From: Brevibacterium iodinum ATCC 49514
GTDB taxonomy: Bacteria; Actinomycetota; Actinomycetes; Actinomycetales; Brevibacteriaceae
Reading direction: 5' to 3'
Length of the DNA stretch: 64,000 bases
NCBI RefSeq assembly: GCF_900169265.1
Contig: NZ_FXYX01000016.1
Coordinates: 20,528-84,527 of the forward strand
Part shown: piece by piece, positions 34,486 through 42,011 of the stretch
Numbering within the stretch: position 1 is the first letter of the stretch
How the letters are laid out: each line of letters opens with the position of its first letter
Position numbers and translations under genes: made by a program
Notes under the pieces: model-generated
What the model was told of the DNA's origin: nothing
Database searches by the model: none
What the model saw: the letters and a program-made list of their open reading frames with translations, nothing else

Positions 34486-35181
34486 TCAGACGAGCGCGGG
34501 CGGGCCGCGGCGGTAGTTCGGGCCGACGACCGCCGATGTGACCGGCTGAGGCACCCGGAACGAAGCGCAGAGCTTGCGGAACGGTTCGTCAGCCAGGACT
34601 CCGGCCGCCTCGGCGAGGGCTCGCAGTGCACCGATCACCGGGCCCAGGGCCAGCTGCAGAATACTGAGGACGATGTCCTCACCGCGCTTGAGGATCACGG
34701 CGGTGACGAGGACCGCGACGGCGTGGGCGATGATCATCCCCACCGAGGTTGCCCCGTGGCTCGCCTGTCCGAGCGCGGTTGTGGCAGGACCGAGGTCAAG
34801 GGAGCCGGAGGCTGGGACGATGTGTCCGGCGTGGGTGTGGAGGGCCGCCTCGGCGGAGGTGGATCCGGTACCTGCAGCTCCGGCCTGCCCGCTTCCGGAT
34901 TGAGCGGTTCCCGCGTGGGCCCCCGCATGGGCGAAGGTGTGCGAGGACCAGCTCATCGTCAGGTGCATGAGCACCTGTCCGAGACCGAGCAGGCCCGCCA
35001 GAGTCAGGTAGCCCAGGCGCCTGCCGGCGACGATCATCGCCGCCCAGAGGACGAGAACGAAGACGACCGCAGTGCCCGGAATCGAGACGCCGCCACCGGC
35101 ACCGAGGTGCATGAGCAGAGCAAGGAGAGTCGTGAAGAGGGCAGCGAAGAGCGCACGTACGGATTTCGTCCATCCGGTCAT
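34486..35181 (-). CDS. His-rich integral membrane protein, probably copper-related
   Basis: 231 residues with about five hydrophobic segments (ALFAALFTTLLALLMHL, TAVVFVLVLWAAMIVAG, YLTLAGLLGLGQVLMHLTM, VGMIIAHAVAVLVTAVIL and a C-terminal helix). A His/Ala/Gly-rich loop (HTFAHAGAHAGTAQ, HTHAGHIV) lies between helices 3 and 4, and Met/His pairs occur in the helices. The C-terminus PNYRRGPPALV is basic. I do not recognise a named family. Position upstream of PCuAC and Dyp genes, and the His loop, suggest copper handling. An inverted repeat lies 28 bp before the start. Confidence 0.65.
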   Translation of the reverse strand: MTGWTKSVRALFAALFTTLLALLMHLGAGGGVSIPGTAVVFVLVLWAAMIVAGRRLGYLTLAGLLGLGQVLMHLTMSWSSHTFAHAGAHAGTAQSGSGQAGAAGTGSTSAEAALHTHAGHIVPASGSLDLGPATTALGQASHGATSVGMIIAHAVAVLVTAVILKRGEDIVLSILQLALGPVIGALRALAEAAGVLADEPFRKLCASFRVPQPVTSAVVGPNYRRGPPALV

Positions 35182-35208
35182 GGGCCCTCCTCTCAGCTCG
35201 CTCCCACA

Positions 35209-35225
35209 TTCTACTCAATGTAGAA
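35209..35225. promoter_or_regulatory. Inverted repeat (operator candidate) before copper-type genes
   Basis: TTCTAC-TCAAT-GTAGAA lies 28 bases before the start of the membrane protein gene. The form recalls BlaI/CopY-class operators, but no matching regulator gene is in the window. Confidence 0.45.
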
Positions 35226-35248
35226 CAATTTCGGGAAGGCGACTGAGC

Positions 35249-35731
35249 CTACATCCGCAGCCAGGTATCGGCGGTCTTCTTGACCATGGCACCGGCATCA
35301 GCGGCAGCATCGTCCCAGGCGACGAGGCTGCCATCAGGGTCAGTGGTGGAGTCGGAGAGGACGACGACGTCGAAGTTGCACACAAGACCCGCCATCGCCG
35401 AGGCGTAGACGGCTCCGGGTGTGCCCGCCGAGGACGCGTCGGCGCCGGCGATGATGATCCGGTCGACGGAGAGGTCATGCAGACCTGCGGCCAGATCGTC
35501 GACGCCCTCGAAGACATCCGGGCTCTCGGATCGGAGTACGAGATCCTCCTCATCGGGGACGAAGATGCTCAGCTCCTCATCGGGAGTGTCGGCGAGATCG
35601 GCTTTCGTCGACGCGAAGATGAGCACACCGCCCACAGCGCGGGTGCGGGTGACGATATCGCCGAGGGTCTCCATGGCGTCATCGCTGGGGTAGCTGGCGT
35701 CGTCGGTGTCAATGAGGAGCAGGGCATCCAT
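35249..35731 (-). CDS. Isochorismatase-fold protein without the catalytic cysteine
   Basis: 160 residues. The order ALLLIDTDD, a charged middle, VDRIIIAGADASSAGTPGAVYASAMAG, and NFDVVVLSDSTTD follows the isochorismatase-like hydrolase fold. The segment that normally reads G-x-x-x-x-x-C-V-x-x-T lacks its Cys here, and the N-terminal catalytic Asp context (D-x-Q) is D-T-D. The fold is plausible, but it probably lacks classical hydrolase activity. No partner gene is apparent. The start is uncertain because the GGAG site is very close to the ATG. Confidence 0.6.
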   Translation of the reverse strand: MDALLLIDTDDASYPSDDAMETLGDIVTRTRAVGGVLIFASTKADLADTPDEELSIFVPDEEDLVLRSESPDVFEGVDDLAAGLHDLSVDRIIIAGADASSAGTPGAVYASAMAGLVCNFDVVVLSDSTTDPDGSLVAWDDAAADAGAMVKKTADTWLRM

Positions 35732-35960
35732 ACTCCAATCGTGCCACGACCGACTGACACATTCGAAGCCGGTTCGCCTCGGCCGCAGCCGACACCACCC
35801 TTGACCTGCATGAACTCAACGAGGCTTGTCATCTTCCTCGAACTGCGGCGAACACCATATTTGTGTTCGAAACTTTTTTAGATCACCTATGGCATTCCAC
35901 ACATTATGAGCGTACACTGGATTCCAACAACAACGATGTTGGTGAACGGAATTCATCCCC

Positions 35961-37631
35961 ATGACCCTCACTCCCGAACGCAGCTCCGATCATTCCGATC
36001 GGAACGCCGACAACTCCCCGCAGACCAGCGGTCACCCGCTGCTGGCCGACGAGGAGTGGGCAGATCTCAGCCGCTTTGCGCCCGAGGTCACCTCTTCGAT
36101 CACTCAGCTGATGAGCCTCAAAGACGAGCTGCGCTCGTTCGATCGCCCCATGGGACCGGATCAGGCCATTATGCTCGCCGATGGGGTCGAGGCGATCACA
36201 CGCATCAACGTTGCATTGTCGACGCTCGCACTCTCCGTCTGCGAACGCGTCGGAACACCCAGCGATTTCGGCGCCAAGTCGACGAAGTCGCTCATCGAGA
36301 ACCGATTCAACCTCACCGGCGCGGAGGTGAATCGCCGCACCGATATGGCCAAGAACCTCGGCGGACGCGTCGACATGGCCGGACAGGCTCTGCCGCCTCT
36401 CTACCCTGTCGTCGCAGATGCCCTCCATGCCGGCACGATCTCCGCCGCCCAGGCGTCTGTCATCGAAGACTGCATGCGCAAACTGCCCACGTGGGTCAGT
36501 CAGACGGTCCGCACCGACGTCGAGACGCGCTTGGTCGACAACGCGCCCAAGGTCCGTCTCAAGGATCTGCGCGAGATCTTCGGCAAGCTCATGGGCTATA
36601 TCGACCCGGACGGCGCGGAGCCGAACGACTCGGCCGACCGCTCTGCGTACAACATGTCCATGCGTGCCAAGGCCAACGGCGACTGGGAGCTGCGTGGACT
36701 GCTCGACCCCGTCACCGGCGGCACTCTCAACAGACTACTGACCTCACGAATCCAGTCTGCGGGAGAAGACGACAAGGCCGGTGCCGACTCGGCGACCGGC
36801 GCCTCTGGGATCGCGGCCGCGGGCAATCCCGCCACCGTCACCGCTGCTTCTGAGCGGACGAGCTCGCCGCTTCCTGACAAGGAGCTGCTTGAGATCGTCG
36901 ATGCTGTGCTCTCCGGTGACCGATATGACGCGAAGCGAGTTCCGGAACCCGATCTCGACCTAGCTCGCACGTGCGGAAATTCGGCGCCCGTCCCCGGCGT
37001 CGGCGTTCGTGAGGACGGCGGTTTCGTCGACGTCAGCGCTGAACAGCCCTCGGCGCGCGAATGGATCTACGAGCGATTCGCCGGCCTCGTCACGACGATC
37101 GACAAGCAGCGGACGGCTGCAGGAGCGCCTCATGCTCTCGTCATCAACGCCACCGCCGAAGATCTGGCCAAAGGAACAGGACACGGCACCACGGGTGCCG
37201 ACAATCCCATTCCCATCAAGGAACTGATGAGAAACGGCCTCAACGGCTCGCTGTTCTTCCACCTCATGAGCGACAGGGCCAAGACGATGCAGGTGGCCAC
37301 AGAGCAGCGCTTCGCCAATCGCAAACAGTTGGCAGTGATCACCGCCCGTGACCGAGGTTGCACCTTCCCCGGCTGTGACGCCCCTCCCGGTTGGTGCGAT
37401 GCCAACCATGTGTTTCCATGGTCGCTCGGCGGCAAGACGGAGATCAACAATCTCGCGCTGCTCTGCAGCTATCATCACCACCTGCTCGACCGCACCGACT
37501 GGGACACGGTGATGCTATTCGACGGGCGACCCGCCTACATTCCGCCCGCCGCAAAGGACCCGGCTCGTAAGCCGATCCTCCACGCCCGGTTCATCGCGGA
37601 CGACATCGTCGACTCCCTGTTCGACAAATAG
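35961..37631 (+). CDS. DUF222/HNH endonuclease-domain protein (13E12-type)
   Basis: 556 residues. The N-terminal ~330 residues match the actinobacterial DUF222 pattern (EVNRRTDMAKNL, LHAGTISAAQASVIEDCM, GLLDPVTGGTLNRLL). A variable Ala/Thr linker is interrupted around residues 270-300. The C-terminal HNH motif is CTFPGCDAPPGWCDANHV, then NNLALLCSYHHHLLD, giving two Cys pairs and the catalytic His. Such genes are multicopy in actinobacteria, often variable between strains; a physiological role is not established. AT-rich DNA upstream (35860-35960) probably holds the promoter. Confidence 0.85.
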   Translation: MTLTPERSSDHSDRNADNSPQTSGHPLLADEEWADLSRFAPEVTSSITQLMSLKDELRSFDRPMGPDQAIMLADGVEAITRINVALSTLALSVCERVGTPSDFGAKSTKSLIENRFNLTGAEVNRRTDMAKNLGGRVDMAGQALPPLYPVVADALHAGTISAAQASVIEDCMRKLPTWVSQTVRTDVETRLVDNAPKVRLKDLREIFGKLMGYIDPDGAEPNDSADRSAYNMSMRAKANGDWELRGLLDPVTGGTLNRLLTSRIQSAGEDDKAGADSATGASGIAAAGNPATVTAASERTSSPLPDKELLEIVDAVLSGDRYDAKRVPEPDLDLARTCGNSAPVPGVGVREDGGFVDVSAEQPSAREWIYERFAGLVTTIDKQRTAAGAPHALVINATAEDLAKGTGHGTTGADNPIPIKELMRNGLNGSLFFHLMSDRAKTMQVATEQRFANRKQLAVITARDRGCTFPGCDAPPGWCDANHVFPWSLGGKTEINNLALLCSYHHHLLDRTDWDTVMLFDGRPAYIPPAAKDPARKPILHARFIADDIVDSLFDK

Positions 37632-37677
37632 CCGCCCCAACTTTCAGGGGACAGCTGTGCCCACTTTCCAAGTTCAG

Positions 37678-37692
37678 CCGGGTTCAACCCGG
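37678..37692. terminator. Small hairpin between convergent HNH and nagA genes
   Basis: CCGGGTT-C-AACCCGG, followed by two more direct copies of a CCCGGTTCAG unit. It is short and of modest strength. Confidence 0.4.
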
Positions 37693-37703
37693 TTCAGCCC
37701 GGT

Positions 37704-38936
37704 TCAGTCCCCCAACGAAGAGGCCCGGATGCTCATGTCCTCATCGAGCAGCAGGAGGTCAGCCGGCATTCCGGGAGCCAACAGGCTGCCGGCACCGGCT
37801 GCACCGCCCGCCGCCTGCAGAGAATCACCCGACTCCGGCACTCCGCCCACCGCACGCAATGGAACGAATCCTGCGGACTGCACAGCGTCGAACGGGCTGA
37901 GTCCCACCTCGGCGACTGCCCGCTTCACAGCCTCGTCCATCGTCAACGTGGACCCCGCGATGGCGCCCTGAGTGCCATCCCCAGTAACCAGGCGCGCTAC
38001 CGAATCTCTGACCTCGACCGGGAGCGAACCAAGGTGATAGCTCCCATCGTGCAGGCCGGTCGCCGCCATGGCGTCAGTGATGAGAGCGATGCGCCCGGGC
38101 ACGAGTTCATCGAGCATACGCGCGACCGGGGCGACGACATGGACACCGTCATTGATGAGTTCGACGGTGACATGCTCGGCCTCGGCCGCGGCGAGGACCG
38201 GCCCCGGAGCACGGTGATGGATTCCGGGCATCGCATTGAACGCGTGGGTGAGGATGCTCGCCCCCGCCTCGAAGGCCTGCGCGGCCAGCGCATAATCGGC
38301 AGCCGTGTGGCCGACGGCCACACGCACCCCTGCCGCAGAGAACCGACCGATCGCATCGAGAGCACCGGGAAGTTCGGGCGCGATGGTGATCTGGCTCAGA
38401 GTTCCATCGGCCGCCTCGAGAATCGCTTCGACCGCCTCCGGGGTCGGCGATGTGAGCACTTCGGGCGCATGCGCACCTTTGAAATCCGGGGACAGGAACG
38501 GGCCTTCGGCGTGCAGGCCCATGACCATGGCCCGCGCACGGACGAGTCCGGCGCCCGCGCGCAAGGACTCACACAGGCCCTCGATCGTGTCGGAGACGTA
38601 GGACAGAGCGAGCCTGCCGGTGCCGTGGGCCCGATGCTCGTCGAGGATCGCATCGATCCCATCGCTCCCGTCCTCGGCGCTCGCACCACCCGCACCGTGA
38701 CAGTGGATATCGACGAACGCGGGAGCCACGTATCCGCCGGCGGCGTCGATGACCTCACCTCTCGCCGAGGCGGCCCTGTCCTTCCAGCCGTCCCCGCGGC
38801 CCCGTGCCGTGACCGTTCCCTCGCCGACCGCGATCCAGGTGTCCGCGCCCTCCTCGTTGAACTTTGCCCGATCACCGTCGAGGATGCACGCATTGTGGAT
38901 GACCGCCTCGGCGGGGATCTGTTCGGTCTGCGTCAT
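37704..38936 (-). CDS. nagA: N-acetylglucosamine-6-phosphate deacetylase
   Basis: 410 residues from the ATG at 38936, with GGAAGG upstream. Amidohydrolase-fold landmarks: FVDIHCHGAGG (H-x-H), MGLHAEGPFLSPDFKGAH with the metal Glu, VAVGHTAADY and LTHAFNAMPGIHHR with metal His residues, and LITDAMAATG with the catalytic Asp. It removes acetate from GlcNAc-6-P during amino-sugar or cell-wall recycling. It lies 29 bp behind the S9 peptidase gene on the same strand, so the two are likely cotranscribed. No nagB or PTS gene is nearby. Confidence 0.88.
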   Translation of the reverse strand: MTQTEQIPAEAVIHNACILDGDRAKFNEEGADTWIAVGEGTVTARGRGDGWKDRAASARGEVIDAAGGYVAPAFVDIHCHGAGGASAEDGSDGIDAILDEHRAHGTGRLALSYVSDTIEGLCESLRAGAGLVRARAMVMGLHAEGPFLSPDFKGAHAPEVLTSPTPEAVEAILEAADGTLSQITIAPELPGALDAIGRFSAAGVRVAVGHTAADYALAAQAFEAGASILTHAFNAMPGIHHRAPGPVLAAAEAEHVTVELINDGVHVVAPVARMLDELVPGRIALITDAMAATGLHDGSYHLGSLPVEVRDSVARLVTGDGTQGAIAGSTLTMDEAVKRAVAEVGLSPFDAVQSAGFVPLRAVGGVPESGDSLQAAGGAAGAGSLLAPGMPADLLLLDEDMSIRASSLGD

Positions 38937-38965
38937 CGGGGTCCTTCCATCGCTCTGAGCAACCC

Positions 38966-40981
38966 TCACCCCAGGGTGCGGACTCGATTCGCGTCGATGC
39001 CGAGCACATGCGTGTCGAGGAACGCGAGCACGGTGCGGTACCAGACCTCGGCATTCCCGCGGCCGAGGATCCAATGCCCCTCGTCGGGGAAGTAGAGGAA
39101 CCGATGCTGAGTGTCGCCATCGGCGTCGAGCGGAGTCTTCGCCCGAGTGAGCAGGTCCAACCACAGCTCCTGACCCTGACCGATCGGCACCCGGTAGTCC
39201 TTGTCGCCGTGGATGACGAGCATCGGCACCTCGATGTCATCGGCGAACAGGTGCGGCGAATACTGCGCCGACTGCTCCCGCATCGCCTGATCCCACGACG
39301 AATTGTCCGTCGTCCGCCCCATCGACGTGGTGTTCCACAGAGAGGCATGGGTGACGATGCACTTGAACGCGCTGCCGGTGTGCCCTGCCACCCAGTTGGC
39401 CATGTATCCGCCGTAGGACCCTCCGGCCAGGGCGACACGTTCGGAATCGATGTCCGTCCTCTCCCCTGCGGCCTCGGTCAACGCCATGATGTCGGTGAAG
39501 GGAGTGCCGCCGAGCTGCTGCTGACCGCGGTCGATCATCGCCTGCCCGTAGCCGGTGGAGATCGCCGGGTCCGGCAGCAGCACCGCATAGCCGGCAGCAG
39601 CGAAGGGACCCGGATTCCACCGGTAGGTCCACGCATTCCACGATCCCCACGGTCCGCCATGGGCGAATACGACGAGCGGATGCGGCCCCTCCCCCTCCGG
39701 GAGCACCAGCCACGCGCGGATCTGCGTGCCGTCCTCGGCACGGACCTCCACCTCGGTGAGGGTGCCTTCTTCCTCGAGCACCGTCGCCGGGTTCGCGAGC
39801 TCGCTGATGACCCCGGTTCCGAGGTCGACGGAGATCGGCAGCGGTGCGACATCGATCGCCGAGGCGGTCGCCACGACCGTGTCCTCGCGCAGGGCCAGCC
39901 CCGAGAACGAATACTTCTGATCGGCTCCTCCGACCAGCCGCCGAGGCTGAGCATTGTTGATGTCACCGATGAAGATGCTGCCGCGACCATGATCATCCGC
40001 GGTGGCCACGATGGTCGAATCGTCCGCCCAGATCGGGGAGAACCAGAAATCTGCATCCGACCACACAGGATTCAGTTCCGCGGTCTCGAGATCGAGAACC
40101 ATGAGTTCGGCCGAGAGGTTGGTCTGCGGAGTCCAGTTCTGTACGCGAGTGACCAGTGCTTTCGTCCCGTCCGGGCTGATGGCCTCGATGTCGAAGCTGT
40201 GATCGGCAGACGGTTTCGTCAGACGGTGCAGTTCGCGTTCCCCGTCGAGGTCCACGCGCCAGATCTCACTGGCTTCAAGCTGACCGGGGATCGGCTTCTC
40301 GAGCTGGACGAGGGCGAAGCGGGCCCCATCGTCGACGGCCCAATCGACAAGTCGGCCAGACGGCAGGGACAGGTACCGGAAGTCCAAGCCCGCCGGGGCA
40401 CTCAGCTCGTCACTGACTTCCGGAAAGTCGGCGGCCGCCTCATCGAGGGTGGCCACGGCCAGGGTCTGCCGGCCCGGTCCCAGGTCATGGTCCCAGCGAC
40501 GGACGGGGAATCCGGTGTGGAGGATTCCGCTGACCTTCGCGTTGCTGCGTTCGGTGCTGAATTCCTGATGGTCGTTCTCGTCGGCGGCCCATGTGTGGAC
40601 GGGGAACTCGACGATGATGGTCTCGCCCTTGACCTCGATGCGGGAGAAGCCGCCCTCATGATCGGCAAGCTTGCGGGCCTCACCATTGTCTGGAAGTGCC
40701 CACAGGCTCGGAGACTCGGCATCCTTGCCGTCCTCGCCCTTGCGTTTGGAGGCGAAGACGATCGTGCCGTTCTCGCTCAGTGCGGCCGGTCCCACGGACT
40801 GGTCACCGCGAGTGATGCGTCGGGGCGTCTCCCCGCTGATATCGGCGAGGTGGCTGAGGGAGGAGTTTCCCTCGGAATTGAGGAACGAGTACTGGGCGAT
40901 GACGCGGCCGCTCTGATTCGTCAAGAGGCCTTGCAGGCGGCGGGCGTCGAGGAGTCGGGTCACTGCGTCGTGGGTCGTCAT
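38966..40981 (-). CDS. S9-family (prolyl oligopeptidase/acylaminoacyl) peptidase
   Basis: 671 residues. The N-terminal ~400 residues are a beta-propeller with WSDADFWFSPIWADDSTIV-type blades. The C-terminal alpha/beta hydrolase has nucleophile Ser in LAGGSYGGYMANW, Asp in VIHGDKDYRVPI and His in FPDEGHWIL. There is no signal peptide, so it is cytosolic and expected to cleave short or blocked peptides. Its transcript probably continues into nagA. The upstream 214 bases hold a 35-bp tandem repeat. Confidence 0.88.
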   Translation of the reverse strand: MTTHDAVTRLLDARRLQGLLTNQSGRVIAQYSFLNSEGNSSLSHLADISGETPRRITRGDQSVGPAALSENGTIVFASKRKGEDGKDAESPSLWALPDNGEARKLADHEGGFSRIEVKGETIIVEFPVHTWAADENDHQEFSTERSNAKVSGILHTGFPVRRWDHDLGPGRQTLAVATLDEAAADFPEVSDELSAPAGLDFRYLSLPSGRLVDWAVDDGARFALVQLEKPIPGQLEASEIWRVDLDGERELHRLTKPSADHSFDIEAISPDGTKALVTRVQNWTPQTNLSAELMVLDLETAELNPVWSDADFWFSPIWADDSTIVATADDHGRGSIFIGDINNAQPRRLVGGADQKYSFSGLALREDTVVATASAIDVAPLPISVDLGTGVISELANPATVLEEEGTLTEVEVRAEDGTQIRAWLVLPEGEGPHPLVVFAHGGPWGSWNAWTYRWNPGPFAAAGYAVLLPDPAISTGYGQAMIDRGQQQLGGTPFTDIMALTEAAGERTDIDSERVALAGGSYGGYMANWVAGHTGSAFKCIVTHASLWNTTSMGRTTDNSSWDQAMREQSAQYSPHLFADDIEVPMLVIHGDKDYRVPIGQGQELWLDLLTRAKTPLDADGDTQHRFLYFPDEGHWILGRGNAEVWYRTVLAFLDTHVLGIDANRVRTLG

Positions 40982-41035
40982 CTTCCCATCCTAGATCCCC
41001 GCGCAGATTCCGGGGCGGATTCCAGAGAAACCCCA

Positions 41036-41139
41036 GATCGCCGAGGCGGCCGGAGGGATCCCAAGGGCGTGATCCCCGAGGCGGTCGGACGGTTCCCAGG
41101 GGCGTGATCGCCGAAGCTTCCGAACGGGATCGCGGGCGC
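41036..41139. repeat. Three tandem copies of a ~35-bp repeat
   Basis: Units at 41036-41070 and 41071-41105 are about 85% identical; a third, more divergent unit covers 41106-41139. Each starts GATCNCCGA. They lie in the 214-base gap (40982-41195) between the S9 peptidase start and the lipoprotein gene's end. Confidence 0.65.
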
Positions 41140-41195
41140 ATGACCTTCGCATCACGGGTGCCCGACCGCCACGTCGTTCGGCGCTCGCTGGTACG

Positions 41196-42011
41196 TCAGT
41201 GGAAGCTCGGTGACGGGACTTTCTCACCATCGATCGTCACCGTCGGCAGCATCTTCTTGAAGTCTTCCGCCACTTCGGTGTTCGTCGTCGGTGTGCGCAT
41301 CTCGATGGACAGATTCACCAGGCGCCCGTTGATCTTGTACCCCGTCTGCACCCCGAAGGCATAAGTCGGTTCGTTGTTGATGGCAAGGATCTCGGTCGGA
41401 CCGAGTTCACCCTGATAGCTCCAGAACTCGCCCGCGGCCAGAGACCCAGTCTGCTCGGCCAACACCTGTGAGTCCTGTTCGGAGAAGTTGTACCGCCTCT
41501 TCTGATCGACGACTTCCTGAGCACTGTCGCCGTATTCGTCGGTGCAGTTGACGAGGATGGTATCGCCGTGAGTGGTGTCTTCGCCGTGGTTGAAGACATG
41601 GAACTGCTCGGTGCTCCCGGTGCTGTCTCTCCAGTCATCACCGATTGCGAAGCTGAGTTCAACCGGGCAGCTGCTGCCGAACGTCACTGAAGTCTTCGTC
41701 ATCCCCGCGGGGATTCCGGCTTCGGTGGGCTTGCCCGTGGGTTCGGGTCCGGCGGTCTCCTGCACGCCGATCCGCACCGGCCCTGCGGACTTGTCTTCCG
41801 TGCGGATCTGGAAGACCGAGCATCCGCTGAGGAGGACCGTCAGGGCGAGAGTGCCGGCAGCAGCGGCTCGTCGCACCGAGGCGGGTCTGCCCGAGGCAGG
41901 GTTTCCCGACGCCGGTCTGCCCGAGTCAGAACTCCCCGACACGGGTTTCTTCCCAGCGAGGATCCCCCAGGTGGAGGAATCCGATGCCGTGCGCCCAATC
42001 ACTGGTCTCAC
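41196..42011 (-). CDS. Lipoprotein at the end of the Mrp/two-component operon
   Basis: 271 residues. An unusually long ~50-residue N-terminus with PASG repeats precedes a lipoprotein signal (AGTLALTVLLSGC). The true start may therefore be an internal codon such as one nearer VRRAAAAG. The mature part has an SCPVELSFAIGDDW segment and one more Cys (LVNCTDEYGD), allowing a disulphide. I do not recognise the family. It overlaps the kinase gene by 4 bases. The kinase has no extracellular domain, so this lipoprotein may sense or modulate for it (inference, by analogy with MtrB-LpqB order). Confidence 0.7.
   Translation of the reverse strand: MRPVIGRTASDSSTWGILAGKKPVSGSSDSGRPASGNPASGRPASVRRAAAAGTLALTVLLSGCSVFQIRTEDKSAGPVRIGVQETAGPEPTGKPTEAGIPAGMTKTSVTFGSSCPVELSFAIGDDWRDSTGSTEQFHVFNHGEDTTHGDTILVNCTDEYGDSAQEVVDQKRRYNFSEQDSQVLAEQTGSLAAGEFWSYQGELGPTEILAINNEPTYAFGVQTGYKINGRLVNLSIEMRTPTTNTEVAEDFKKMLPTVTIDGEKVPSPSFH

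Noticed and set aside
34095..34541. Cys-rich 148-codon plus-strand frame in the gap near the copper-type genes
   Set aside because: Tempting as a metal protein, but third-position GC is not raised, no ribosome-binding site precedes it, and the Cys spacing shows no motif.
33280..35223. 647-codon plus-strand frame
   Set aside because: Antisense to the Dyp, PCuAC and membrane protein genes; no recognisable motif.
37632..37703. CCCGGTTCAG direct repeats as a recombination site
   Set aside because: Only three short copies between two convergent genes, better explained as a small terminator.
39008..41107. 699-codon plus-strand frame
   Set aside because: Antisense to the S9 peptidase, whose catalytic triad and length are convincing.
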